Source: Paenibacillus sp. FSL H8-0537 (lineage in GTDB: Bacteria > Bacillota > Bacilli > Paenibacillales > Paenibacillaceae). From it: 64,000 nt of DNA. The translations under genes were made by a program, and so were the position numbers. The DNA lies in the NCBI RefSeq assembly GCF_038051995.1, contig NZ_CP150290.1:3152001-3216000 (forward strand), written 5' to 3'. This document shows positions 43,563 to 52,189 of the stretch, one piece after another; within the stretch, counting starts at the first letter, position 1; each line of letters begins with the position of its first letter. Below the pieces are notes generated by a model. It searched no databases. It was not told the DNA's origin and worked only from the letters and a program-made list of their open reading frames with translations.

Positions 43563-43655
43563 AAAAAAATAATTTTGTTTCTTTTTTGCAACACTTTTCG
43601 CCGCATCTGCGTTGTATAGTTATTAGCATAGAAACGAGTAAGGGAGCGGTACAAA

Positions 43656-44162
43656 ATGAAAAAAGCAATTCTCAGCGCAGCACTCGCCATCGCTTGTTTA
43701 TTAACACTAGGTTTAGCCGTAGATAATGGCAAAGGTAATGCATCCAGCAGCCCGATTAATCAAACGACCGTCTACATGGATCATATAATGAAACAAAATA
43801 ACGCCTTCGTCGTTACATATGATGAAATTCAGTGGTACGAAGGAGAGGCGGCGAACGTTCAGTTCCGCCAGCATGAGCAAGATGCTGAAATGACGGATGC
43901 ACCAGATGGCTATTACATTGTCAATGACGATCCTCAGCTTCACGACCTGCCGATTGCAGCAGATGCTGAAGTATTCATGCAAATTTACAATCGTACGGGC
44001 AACGCTGCAGATGCAGACATTCAATGGAATGAGCCGATCACAGTTGACAAATTCGTCTCGATTATGAATTCCGATGATCCATTTCATCTGAAAAATTTCC
44101 CTTATCACGTTACGATTAAAGACGGGGAAATCGTGAAAATTGTTCAGCAATATATCCCGTAA
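43656..44162 (+). CDS. Secreted hypothetical protein
   Basis: 168-residue exported protein. Signal peptide of about 29 residues (MKKAILSAALAIACLLTLGLA, cut probably after GNAS). The mature part is acidic and beta-rich with no Cys pair or catalytic motif I recognise. GGGAGCGG precedes ATG 43656. A double-hairpin terminator zone follows. Function unknown. Confidence 0.75.
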   Translation: MKKAILSAALAIACLLTLGLAVDNGKGNASSSPINQTTVYMDHIMKQNNAFVVTYDEIQWYEGEAANVQFRQHEQDAEMTDAPDGYYIVNDDPQLHDLPIAADAEVFMQIYNRTGNAADADIQWNEPITVDKFVSIMNSDDPFHLKNFPYHVTIKDGEIVKIVQQYIP

Positions 44163-44239
44163 GCCAGAGTGTGAATCCGGGGCATTCGAGCCAAGGAACA
44201 CATAACCCTAACTCTGGACTTGATGAATAGCTGCAAGCG

Positions 44240-44274
44240 AAGCTGTTATGCGATTATGCATAGCAGCTTTTTAT
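44240..44274 (+). terminator. Terminator after the secreted-protein gene
   Basis: AAGCTGTTATGC pairs with GCATAGCAGCTT (one G-T) across a 6-nt loop, then TTTTATTTT. Confidence 0.85.
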
Positions 44275-44304
44275 TTTGCCTTAAAAAAAGTTGATGACAA
44301 TCGA

Positions 44305-44334
44305 TTGACACATGAATGATGGCCATGGTATCAT
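44305..44334 (+). promoter_or_regulatory. Upstream promoter of the ABC-importer operon
   Basis: TTGACA (44305-44310), 18-bp spacer, TATCAT (44329-44334). Transcripts would start near 44341, within the first Zur-like box. Confidence 0.6.
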
Positions 44335-44340
44335 TCCTGA

Positions 44341-44355
44341 TAGTAAATATTACGA
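44341..44355. promoter_or_regulatory. Zur-like box 1
   Basis: TAGTAAA-T-ATTACGA. Seven-one-seven layout with a perfect right half of the Zur consensus TCGTAAT-N-ATTACGA and 5 of 7 in the left. Confidence 0.5.
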
Positions 44356-44361
44356 ATAGAT

Positions 44362-44385
44362 AACGAGCTAAAGCGCTCGTTTTTT
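44362..44385 (+). terminator. Leader hairpin with T run inside the importer promoter region
   Basis: AACGAGC pairs with GCTCGTT across a 6-nt loop, followed by a T run. It lies between the two Zur-like boxes and would end a transcript begun at the upstream promoter after about 45 nt. Confidence 0.65.
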
Positions 44386-44398
44386 ATTTGAATACTAA

Positions 44399-44413
44399 TC
44401 GTAATGATTACAT
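44399..44413. promoter_or_regulatory. Zur-like box 2
   Basis: TCGTAAT-G-ATTACAT. Left half perfect for Zur, right half 5 of 7. It falls in the spacer of a second possible promoter (TTGAAT at 44388, CATATA or TATATT near 44411-44418). Confidence 0.5.
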
Positions 44414-44459
44414 ATATTTAGCGCGAAAGATATGCCCGAAAGGGAGAGGGAGCTTGGTT

Positions 44460-46061
44460 ATGCTGTTATTGAAGGGGAATAAAACGAATAAACGATTATT
44501 TTTCACCATCCTGCTGCTCGTTCTGTCTATGGTCATTGCAGGGTGCGGAAATGCTGGAAATCCATCATTGGAGACCGGAAATGCTGATCAAAGCACTGCT
44601 GCTGCGGAAAATAAAGCGGGAAAAAAGCTGACGCTGCTCTACCATTTTAAGAGTGGAAGTTTGGATCCGCATAATGATTATATTGTTTTGAAAGCGGGCG
44701 TAGTTGAAACGCTTGTACGTATGGATGACAAGCTGGAGCTTCAGCCGTGGCTAGCGTCCGAATGGGAGTCGGTAGATGCCTCCACGTGGCGTTTTATAAT
44801 TCGCGAAGGCGTTACCTTTCATAATGGTGCCAAGCTTGATGCGGCTGCTGTTAAAGCTTCGCTTGAACGCGGCATAGGCGTGAACAAGGCGCTGGACACG
44901 ACACTTAAGATCGCTTCTATGAAGGCGGAAGGCCAGGAGCTTACCATTACGACAACGGAGCCACTGCCAGCTTTTCCATCTGAGCTTGTAAATCCATATA
45001 GCGGCATTATCGATGTGGCGGCTGAGCAAGCAGTGGGTACCGAAGCGTTTAATAAGGCGCCAATCGGTACGGGACCCTTTCAAGTAAAAGGCTTCACGCC
45101 GAATATGGAAATCAATCTGGCCCGTTATGACAGCTATTGGGATGGTGCCGCACAGCTTGAAGAAATTACGTTCAAATTTAATGAGGACGGCAATGTACGG
45201 GCACTGGCGCTTCAGGCGAAGGAGGCCGATCTAGCTTTTCAGCTTCCAGCCGAAATGGTCGATGTCATTAAACAGGATCAAGACTTGAAAATAGAGTCGC
45301 TTGCTGGCTTGCGTGCGCATTTCCTGCTTTACAACCAACAGCAGCCCGCTTTAAAAGACGTACTGGTCAGACAGGCGCTGGACTTGCTCATTGACCGTGA
45401 AAGCATGGCAAAGGACGTCATGCTGGGCAATGCTTCTCCTGCCAATGGTCCATTTAACGCGAATTTGCCTTTCGGCAGCAAGGAAGCGGTCCAACCGCTC
45501 GATACGGACAAGGCGAAGCAACTGCTCGAACAAGCCGGCTATGCACAAGGCAGCAGCGGCAAGCTGGAGAAGGATGGAAAGCCGCTGTCCCTTGAGCTCG
45601 TTACTTATAAAGGCCGGCCAGAGCTTCCGCTCATTGCTCAGCTCCTGCAATCCGATGCGGCTAAAATTGGCGTAACGTTAACGATAAAGAACGTTGAAAA
45701 TGTGGATACGTATTTGCGCGATAATAACGATTGGGATTTGGCCACTTACAGCAATTTGACAGCTCCGCGCGGGGATGGAGGCTTTTTCCTGAATTCGGCG
45801 TTTACAGTTGGAGGTTCGCTTAATCCGGCTAATATTAGCAGCGACGAACTGAGCGCAATCCTTGCACAGCTGAATGCTACGGGTGACACAGCGCAGCGCG
45901 TAAAGCTTACCCAAGCTGCCGCTGCGATAATTAAAGCGCAGGCTCTGCACTCCTATGCGGTCTATCCAAACATAATTGTAGGCATGAATAAGAAGGTGAC
46001 TGGTTGGACACCAGGACCTGAAGAATACTACTTAGTTACAAACAAGATGGATGTGTCTTAA
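44460..46061 (+). CDS. Nickel/peptide-type ABC transporter substrate-binding lipoprotein (NikA-like)
   Basis: 533-residue SBP-5 family lipoprotein. Signal with lipobox VIAGC around residue 25, then a Ser/Ala-rich tether. Family segments: SGSLDPHNDYIVLKAGVVETLV, WRFIIREGVTFHNGAKLDA, NKAPIGTGPFQVK, and VRQALDLLIDRESM. Closest in style to NikA and metallophore-binding CntA-type proteins, so the cargo may be Ni, Zn or a metal chelate rather than peptides. ATG 44460 follows GGGAGAGGGAG. First of a five-gene importer operon. Confidence 0.88.
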   Translation: MLLLKGNKTNKRLFFTILLLVLSMVIAGCGNAGNPSLETGNADQSTAAAENKAGKKLTLLYHFKSGSLDPHNDYIVLKAGVVETLVRMDDKLELQPWLASEWESVDASTWRFIIREGVTFHNGAKLDAAAVKASLERGIGVNKALDTTLKIASMKAEGQELTITTTEPLPAFPSELVNPYSGIIDVAAEQAVGTEAFNKAPIGTGPFQVKGFTPNMEINLARYDSYWDGAAQLEEITFKFNEDGNVRALALQAKEADLAFQLPAEMVDVIKQDQDLKIESLAGLRAHFLLYNQQQPALKDVLVRQALDLLIDRESMAKDVMLGNASPANGPFNANLPFGSKEAVQPLDTDKAKQLLEQAGYAQGSSGKLEKDGKPLSLELVTYKGRPELPLIAQLLQSDAAKIGVTLTIKNVENVDTYLRDNNDWDLATYSNLTAPRGDGGFFLNSAFTVGGSLNPANISSDELSAILAQLNATGDTAQRVKLTQAAAAIIKAQALHSYAVYPNIIVGMNKKVTGWTPGPEEYYLVTNKMDVS

Positions 46062-47007
46062 CGTGCTGCAGCTCATAAAAAAACGTTTGATTCAGCTCGT
46101 ATTTGTACTCTTTATTTTATCCTTAGTTATTTTTATTCTGATGAAGCTCGCTCCTGGCGACCCTGTGCTTACCTTGCTGCATGCTGATGAAATGTCGATT
46201 ACACAGGCCGATGAAGCTGCGCTTCGGGAGGAGCTTGGCTTCGACCAGCCCGTGCTTGTGCAATACGGAAAATGGATGCTCGGGCTAATCCAGCTTGATC
46301 TGGGCACTTCATATTTAAAAGGCCGTCCGGTGCTGGATGAACTGCTGGATAAGCTGCCGGCGACGATTCAGCTGACAGCTAGCGGCCTTGCAGTCATGGT
46401 AGCCATTGCACTCCCGCTTGGCCTAATCGCTTCGCGCTATCCAAACCGCTGGCCGGATCATGTGTCCCGCATACTCGCACTTGTTGGCGCGTCGATTCCG
46501 AGCTTTTGGATGGGGCTGCTGCTCATTTACTTATTTTCCTTAAAGCTAGGGTGGCTGCCGACAAGTGGCAAGGGCAGCTTCGCACATATGATTTTGCCAT
46601 CCATTACGCTCGGTTTTGCAATGGCTGCTGTCTATGCAAGGCTGCTGCGCTCCGGGCTGCTGGACAGTCTGTCCCAAGATTATATTAAAGCAGCAAGGGC
46701 ACGTGGGCTAGCTGAGCGCCGCATATTAATGGGACATGCGCTGCGTGCCGCGCTGCTTCCGGTTATTACAGTGTTCGGCGTCAGCTTTGGCAATTTGCTG
46801 GCAGGATCCGTTGTCATTGAAACGCTGTTTGCTTGGCCGGGGCTTGGCAGCTTGGCGCTTGAGGCGATTTTTGAACGGGATTATCCGATTATTCAAGGGT
46901 ATGTGCTGGCGACGGGACTATTCGTTGTTGTCGTCAATCTGCTAGTTGATCTCAGCTACAGCTTGCTTGACCCGCGAATTCGCTTAGGGAAAGGAGCCGC
47001 CTCATGA
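46051..47007 (+). CDS. ABC transporter permease (NikB-like)
   Basis: 318-residue inner-membrane permease of the DppB/NikB type, six membrane spans. N-terminal KLAPGDPVLTLL segment, central LPTSGKGSFAHMILPSITLG, and EAA-type loop DYIKAARARGLAERRILMGHALR for contact with the ATPases. It overlaps the binding-protein gene by 11 nt if ATG 46051 is used; GTG 46063 is an alternative. Confidence 0.93.
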   Translation: MCLNVLQLIKKRLIQLVFVLFILSLVIFILMKLAPGDPVLTLLHADEMSITQADEAALREELGFDQPVLVQYGKWMLGLIQLDLGTSYLKGRPVLDELLDKLPATIQLTASGLAVMVAIALPLGLIASRYPNRWPDHVSRILALVGASIPSFWMGLLLIYLFSLKLGWLPTSGKGSFAHMILPSITLGFAMAAVYARLLRSGLLDSLSQDYIKAARARGLAERRILMGHALRAALLPVITVFGVSFGNLLAGSVVIETLFAWPGLGSLALEAIFERDYPIIQGYVLATGLFVVVVNLLVDLSYSLLDPRIRLGKGAAS

Positions 47008-47873
47008 ATGGGAAAATAATCGCGGAGCTTTCACTGCCGCTAAGACGGAGCCAAACGGGCCGGCAAATGCTGCAAAACCGTACGATGATGCTGGGCATGG
47101 GCTTGCTCGGAATCATCTTACTGCTGGCGCTGTTTGGACCAATTATTGTGCCTAATGATCCTTTAACTGTGCAAATGGGAGAACGGCTGCTCTCCCCAAG
47201 CTGGCAATACCCGCTCGGAACGGATCATCTCGGAAGATGCATTTTCACAAGGCTTGTTATAGGGGCGCAGCTTACGCTAGGCATCTCAGCCATTGTCATT
47301 GTTACGGTAATCATACTTGGCGTACCGCTGGGGCTTATTTCGGGCTATATCGGCGGACGCTTCGATTCGATTATTATGCGGCTTGTAGATGGCATGGGGG
47401 CGCTGCCGGAATTTATTTTTGCCATCGCGTTTGCTGGTTTTCTTGGACCCAGCCTGCCTAATTTGATTTTTGCCATTGTGCTGGTGAAATGGATTGGCTA
47501 CGCCCGGGTTGTGCGCAGCGTCGCCTTATCTGAGCGCGAGAAGGAATATGTGCTGGCGGCAAAGGTTGCGGGCTGCAGCACTTGGACGATTTTGCACCGC
47601 CACTTGCTGCCTCAAATAATCTCTCCTGTTATCGTGTTGGCGGCACTAGATATTGGGAAAATCATTATGATCATCTCGATGCTCTCCTATCTGGGACTTG
47701 GCGCACAGCCGCCAACGCCAGAATGGGGCGCCATGCTCAATGATGGCCGGCCTTATTTTCAATCTGCGCCGCAGCTCATGATTTATCCAGGACTTGCCAT
47801 TATGGCGATCGTCATTGCCTGCAATCTGCTCGGTGAAGGGCTGCGCGAAGCGCTGGATGTCCGCAGTCGCTAG
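47004..47873 (+). CDS. ABC transporter permease (NikC-like)
   Basis: 289-residue partner permease of the DppC/NikC type. N-terminal span near residue 30-52, LGTDHLGRCIFTRLVIGAQLTL segment, EAA loop EKEYVLAAKVAGCSTWTILHRHLLP and the GAQPPTPEWGAMLNDGR loop are typical. Overlaps the previous gene by 4 nt. Confidence 0.93.
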   Translation: MNGKIIAELSLPLRRSQTGRQMLQNRTMMLGMGLLGIILLLALFGPIIVPNDPLTVQMGERLLSPSWQYPLGTDHLGRCIFTRLVIGAQLTLGISAIVIVTVIILGVPLGLISGYIGGRFDSIIMRLVDGMGALPEFIFAIAFAGFLGPSLPNLIFAIVLVKWIGYARVVRSVALSEREKEYVLAAKVAGCSTWTILHRHLLPQIISPVIVLAALDIGKIIMIISMLSYLGLGAQPPTPEWGAMLNDGRPYFQSAPQLMIYPGLAIMAIVIACNLLGEGLREALDVRSR

Positions 47874-47915
47874 TATCGATTCGAGGTTAGCAAGGGAAAG
47901 GAGGCGTATGACCTG

Positions 47916-48722
47916 ATGCCGCAAATAATGGATAAGGAAATGCCAGTGCTGGAGGTTTCACAGCTGCAAATTTTCACGCGCCAGGGGAAGCAGCGGCGCC
48001 CGCTCGTTCATGGCGTCAGCTTCGTCATCCCTAGAGGCGAGACACTTGCACTTGTAGGGGAAAGCGGCAGCGGCAAAAGTGTAACCGCAAGTGCTGTGCT
48101 TGGCTTGATGTCCAGCTCGCTTGACATAGGCAGCGGGGAAATTCGCTTTCGCGGGGAAAATGTTCTAGCGTGGGCGGATAAGAAGCGGCGAGGTTTGCGT
48201 GGACGCGAAATCGGATTTATTTTTCAAAATTATCAGGAGAGCTTTACGCCATTTATTACGGTTGGCAAGCAGATGAATGAAACGCTGCGTTCTCATGAGA
48301 AGCTGACAAGGCGGCAGGCAAAGGTGCATGCGTTGGAATGGCTGGAGCAGGTAGGGCTGCCTGCGGAGCGTGTCTACAGCAGCTATTCCTTCCAGTTGAG
48401 CGGCGGGCAGCTTCAACGGGCTGCAATCGCAGCGGCGATGATGCTTCAGCCTTCGCTGCTTATAGCAGATGAGCCGACGACGGCGCTGGATGTGCTTTCG
48501 GGCGAAAAGGTGCTGGATGTGCTTTCCAGCCTTCAGAAGCGAACGGGCTGCGCAGTACTGCTCATTTCACATGATCTGCGGCATGTGGTGAAACGAGCTT
48601 CGACGATAGCCGTCATGAAGGACGGGCATATTGTTGAGCTGGATACAGCAGAGCATATTTTGTATCACTGTCATCACGAGTATACGCAGCAGCTATTGAA
48701 TGCAAGGCCATATATAACATAA
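47916..48722 (+). CDS. ABC transporter ATPase (NikD-like)
   Basis: 268-residue ATPase. Walker A GESGSGKS around residue 48, signature LSGGQLQRAAIA, Walker B LLIADEPTTALD, switch His in LLISHDLRHV. Start ATG 47916 has AAAGGAGG 11 nt upstream; ATG 47928 is an alternative. Shorter C-terminal domain than Opp/Dpp ATPases, as in NikD. Confidence 0.93.
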   Translation: MPQIMDKEMPVLEVSQLQIFTRQGKQRRPLVHGVSFVIPRGETLALVGESGSGKSVTASAVLGLMSSSLDIGSGEIRFRGENVLAWADKKRRGLRGREIGFIFQNYQESFTPFITVGKQMNETLRSHEKLTRRQAKVHALEWLEQVGLPAERVYSSYSFQLSGGQLQRAAIAAAMMLQPSLLIADEPTTALDVLSGEKVLDVLSSLQKRTGCAVLLISHDLRHVVKRASTIAVMKDGHIVELDTAEHILYHCHHEYTQQLLNARPYIT

Positions 48723-48760
48723 ATGACTTAACGTAGGGGAATTCAGGAGGTGAACAGCAG

Positions 48761-49540
48761 GTGCAGCCTTTGTTGCGTGTAGAGCGTTTAAGTAAAACCT
48801 TCATGAAATCGAAGGAGCAGGTTTTTGCGCTGAAAGAAATTTCGCTGCAAATTGCGAGGGGTGAATGTCTTGGCGTTGTTGGCGAAAGCGGTAGTGGAAA
48901 AAGCACATTAGGCAAAGTGATTTTGGCGCTGGAGCGACCGGATAGCGGTGAAGTATGGCTGGATGATGTTCAACTGCTACGGCTAAAGGGGGCGGCACTT
49001 AGAGAGCAGCGGCAGCATGTGCAGGTCGTATTTCAGGACCCGAACGCCGCGCTTAACAGCAAAATGCCCATTTGGCGTTCGATCATGGAGCCGCTTGATA
49101 ATTTTCCGAAGGTAATGCCGCCTTTTCTGACGGGCGATCGCTCAGATAGGCTCGGTATGGCGGCGCAGCTGTTAGCGCTGGTCGGTCTGCCTATGGATCA
49201 TTTGGCCCGTTATCCGCATGAGCTCAGCGGCGGGCAGCGGCAGCGGGTCGCTATCGCTCGAGGGATCAGCTTGAACCCAAAGCTGCTCGTCTGTGACGAG
49301 CCAACCTCAAGCCTCGACGTATCCGTTCAGGCACAAATTTTGCAGCTGCTCAAAAGCTTGAAGCAAACACTGGGCATGTCCTATTTGTTTATTTCCCATG
49401 ACATAGCCTCCGTCCAATATATGAGCGATAGAATGATGGTTATGAAGGATGGAGAAATGATTGACGAGTTTGCAAGCTTCGAGTTGACACATGAGGATCG
49501 GCATCTCTACACCAAGCTGCTGGTGGAGGCGGCGAGCTAG
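48761..49540 (+). CDS. ABC transporter ATPase (NikE-like)
   Basis: 259-residue second ATPase of the importer. Walker A GESGSGKST, Q-loop VVFQDPNAAL, signature LSGGQRQRVAIARG, Walker B LLVCDEPTSSLD. GTG start 48761 with AGGAGGTGA upstream, the strongest ribosome site in the operon. Last gene of the importer. Confidence 0.93.
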   Translation: MQPLLRVERLSKTFMKSKEQVFALKEISLQIARGECLGVVGESGSGKSTLGKVILALERPDSGEVWLDDVQLLRLKGAALREQRQHVQVVFQDPNAALNSKMPIWRSIMEPLDNFPKVMPPFLTGDRSDRLGMAAQLLALVGLPMDHLARYPHELSGGQRQRVAIARGISLNPKLLVCDEPTSSLDVSVQAQILQLLKSLKQTLGMSYLFISHDIASVQYMSDRMMVMKDGEMIDEFASFELTHEDRHLYTKLLVEAAS

Positions 49541-49574
49541 CCGTCTTGTCTGAAACAACATTGAAAATTATAAT

Positions 49575-49603
49575 TTGAAACATTTTAGAAACTGTGCTAT
49601 TAT
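49575..49603 (+). promoter_or_regulatory. ilvB promoter
   Basis: TTGAAA (49575-49580), 17-bp spacer, TATTAT (49598-49603), just ahead of the first T-box. Confidence 0.72.
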
Positions 49604-49617
49604 CAAAACCATCTTAA

Positions 49618-49940
49618 AAAGCGAGGAAGAGAAAACATACGAAGGCGATTATGTTCAGAGAGCAGGGGGAGTGCTGAGACCTTTGCCATAATCCTTGTAT
49701 GCCGTCATCTCGGAGCTTTTGATGGAAAGCGGAGCCTGTGTGCGCTGGGCACCCGTGAGTAGACTCAAACGGAATGGCACACGTTATCGTGCGGCAGGTA
49801 GGGCATGGCCCTATCTCATGAGGCTGAAATCGCAAGATTCCAGTAAATCAGGGTGGTACCACGAAATTTTTCCCCTTTCGTCCCTTAAGCATGGCAGAAG
49901 TTTGCTATCGCTTGCGGATGAGAGGGGTTTTTCTATTTTC
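49618..49940 (+). promoter_or_regulatory. T-box leader 1
   Basis: Stem I begins with GTTC-AGAGAG and closes with CTCGGAGC; the T-box AGGGTGGTACCACG is at 49850-49863. The AGTAGAC...CGTTATCG part is the stem II region. By alignment of the nine bases between the specifier and the closing stem with the glyQS leader, the specifier is GTC (Val) at 49704-49706. The terminator CCCCTTTCGTCC...GGATGAGAGGGG ends in TTTTTC, a proper U tract. Uncharged tRNA should favour the antiterminator. Confidence 0.9.
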
Positions 49941-49950
49941 AAAAATAGGA

Positions 49951-50270
49951 AAAGCGAGGAAGAGAAAACATACATTAGCGATTATGCTCAGAGAGCAGGG
50001 GGTGTGCTGAGACCTTTGCCATAATCCTTGTATGCCGTCATCTCGGAGCTTTTGATGGAAAGCGGAGCCTGTGTGCGCTGGGCACCCGTAAGTAGACTCA
50101 AACGGAATGGCACACGTTATCGTGCGGCAGGTAGGGCATTGCCCTATCTCATGAGGCTGAAATCGCAAGATTCCAGTAAATCAGGGTGGTACCACGAAAT
50201 GATTGCCCCTTTCGTCCCTTAAGCATGGCAGAAGTTTGCCGTCGCTTGCGGATGAGAGGGGCTATTTATA
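49951..50270 (+). promoter_or_regulatory. T-box leader 2 (near-identical tandem copy)
   Basis: A second copy of the leader, offset 333 bp, with only about a dozen visible differences. Stem I closure is GCTC/GAGC, so the GTTC-to-GCTC change keeps pairing. T-box at 50183-50196, candidate specifier GTC (Val) at 50037-50039. The terminator stem is 13 bp and complete, but it is followed by TATTTATATTTC instead of a T run, so termination may be weak. Confidence 0.9.
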
Positions 50271-50288
50271 TTTCAAGGAGGCAGTCAC

Positions 50289-52022
50289 ATGGATAAATCA
50301 ACTACACTTACGAGCGATTTACAGCAGCAGCAGGATCAGAAATGGGTAACCGGATCGGAGCTGCTATTAAGCGGCTTGCTGATGGAAGGGGTAGATTGTG
50401 TATTTGGCTACCCGGGCGGAAATGTCCTGTATATTTATGATGCGATGGTTCATAATCGGGATTTTAAGCATATTTTGACCCGGCATGAGCAAGGGGCTAT
50501 TCATGCGGCTGACGGCTATGCGAGGTCAACTGGAAAAGTGGGCGTTTGCATTGCTACCTCCGGTCCAGGCGCGACGAATCTAGTGACCGGCATTGCGACT
50601 GCTTATTATGATTCTGTGCCATTAGTTATTATTACAGGCAATGTCTCAACAGCGGTTATGGGTACGGACGCCTTTCAGGAAGCCGATATCGTTAGCATGA
50701 CGATGTCAATAACGAAGCATAGTTATCTGGTACGTGACGCTCAGGACCTTCCGCGAATTATCCATGAAGCGTTTCATATCGCAAGCACGGGGAGGAAAGG
50801 TCCGGTTTTAATTGACATTCCAAAAGACGTTTCAAATCAGAAAATGCTGGCTCAGCCAACTAGCCCAATTCATATACGCGGTTATCACGGCAATCCGATT
50901 CCGAATCATGCGGAAATAGATCAATTAATCGAGGCGATTGCCCAAGCTCAAAAACCCGTTATTATAGCGGGTGGTGGCGTCGTTTATTCAAATGCTTCCG
51001 ATGAGCTTATCGAATTTGCGAACAAAACCAATATGCCAGTTGCGACGACCTTGCTTGGTTTGGGCGGTTTCCCAAGTGCACATGATTTATGGCTGGGTAT
51101 GCCAGGCCATCATGGTGCGTATGCGGCGAATATGGCTATCCAAAACGCTGACCTCATCCTTTCAATAGGTTCACGATTTGACGACCGGGTGACGATGAAG
51201 CTCGATGGCTTCGCTCCGAAAGCAAAATGGATTGCCCATATCGATATCGATCCAGCTGAAATTGGCAAAAATATTAAAACGGATATTGCATGCATCGGAG
51301 ATATAAAGGCAGTGTTGCAATATGCCAATACGCTCGCGGTAAGCTCGCAATCGAGCAGCTGGATTGCTGAAGTGCAGCAAAATAAAAGGCTGTATCCCTT
51401 GAGGTACAAGGATTCCGATACGGAGCTTAAACCACAATTTGTTATTGAAATGATTCATGAAACGACGCAAGGAAATGCAATTATTTCGACGGACGTGGGG
51501 CAGCATCAAATGTGGTCCGCGCAATTTTACAAATTCAAGCATCCCCGTTCGCTCATTACCTCCGGGGGCCTAGGTACAATGGGCTTTGGCTTCCCCGCTG
51601 CTATCGGTGCCCAAATCGGGAACCCAGATCGGCTAGTTGTCTCCATAAACGGTGACGGGGGCATGCAAATGTGTGCGCAAGAGATGGCGATTTGTGCGAT
51701 CAACCAGATTCCCGTTAAAATCGTTGTTATTAACAATCAAGTGCTGGGCATGGTTAAGCAGCAGCAGGAGCTCATGTACGAAAGGCGCTATAGCCAAATC
51801 GATCTTGCCGGCAGCCCAGATTTCGTTAAGCTTGCTGAAGCGTATGGCATTAAAGGGCTAAGAGCAAGCAATAAAGAAGAGGCAATTCGCGTCTGGGAGG
51901 AGGCACTGCACACACCAGGTCCTGTACTTATTGAGTTTGTCGTGCCGACCGAAGAGAATGTATATCCGATGGTTTTAGCCGGAACGACCTTGGATCAGAT
52001 GATTATGGGAGATTTTGAATAA
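50289..52022 (+). CDS. ilvB: Acetolactate synthase, catalytic subunit
   Basis: Condenses pyruvate units (or pyruvate with 2-ketobutyrate), first common step to Val, Leu and Ile. 577 residues, ThDP enzyme: FGYPGGNVLYIYDA, catalytic Glu in RHEQGAIHAADGYARSTG, FAD/central domain, and ThDP-Mg motif GDGGMQM...NN near residue 457. ATG 50289 with AAGGAGG. Controlled by the tandem T-boxes. No ilvN (regulatory subunit) or ilvC follows; the next gene is a nucleoside hydrolase with its own promoter. Confidence 0.93.
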   Translation: MDKSTTLTSDLQQQQDQKWVTGSELLLSGLLMEGVDCVFGYPGGNVLYIYDAMVHNRDFKHILTRHEQGAIHAADGYARSTGKVGVCIATSGPGATNLVTGIATAYYDSVPLVIITGNVSTAVMGTDAFQEADIVSMTMSITKHSYLVRDAQDLPRIIHEAFHIASTGRKGPVLIDIPKDVSNQKMLAQPTSPIHIRGYHGNPIPNHAEIDQLIEAIAQAQKPVIIAGGGVVYSNASDELIEFANKTNMPVATTLLGLGGFPSAHDLWLGMPGHHGAYAANMAIQNADLILSIGSRFDDRVTMKLDGFAPKAKWIAHIDIDPAEIGKNIKTDIACIGDIKAVLQYANTLAVSSQSSSWIAEVQQNKRLYPLRYKDSDTELKPQFVIEMIHETTQGNAIISTDVGQHQMWSAQFYKFKHPRSLITSGGLGTMGFGFPAAIGAQIGNPDRLVVSINGDGGMQMCAQEMAICAINQIPVKIVVINNQVLGMVKQQQELMYERRYSQIDLAGSPDFVKLAEAYGIKGLRASNKEEAIRVWEEALHTPGPVLIEFVVPTEENVYPMVLAGTTLDQMIMGDFE

Positions 52023-52089
52023 TAAAGCGGCTGAGCAGCGATTTGTTTTATGTGATTAAATAAATGCTGTCGTTTTGTGCAGATAGGCT

Positions 52090-52119
52090 TTGTCAGTGTC
52101 AGCTTTCATCGTTTACAAT
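52090..52119 (+). promoter_or_regulatory. Promoter of the nucleoside-hydrolase gene
   Basis: TTGTCA (52090-52095), 18-bp spacer, TACAAT (52114-52119). Confidence 0.6.
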
Positions 52120-52189
52120 GGGGAGGAAAGAAGCGGGTGCCGAGCCTGAGCATGGCTGCTTCAACACAATGGTTAAGGGGAGACTTGCG

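Noticed and set aside
49695..50222. Paired short frames in the ilvB leader on both strands
   Set aside because: They are translations of the two T-box copies; their repetition reflects RNA structure, not protein.
52064..52189. N-terminal extension of the nucleoside hydrolase
   Set aside because: Its first codons lie upstream of and across the promoter, and the residues are unlike the family.
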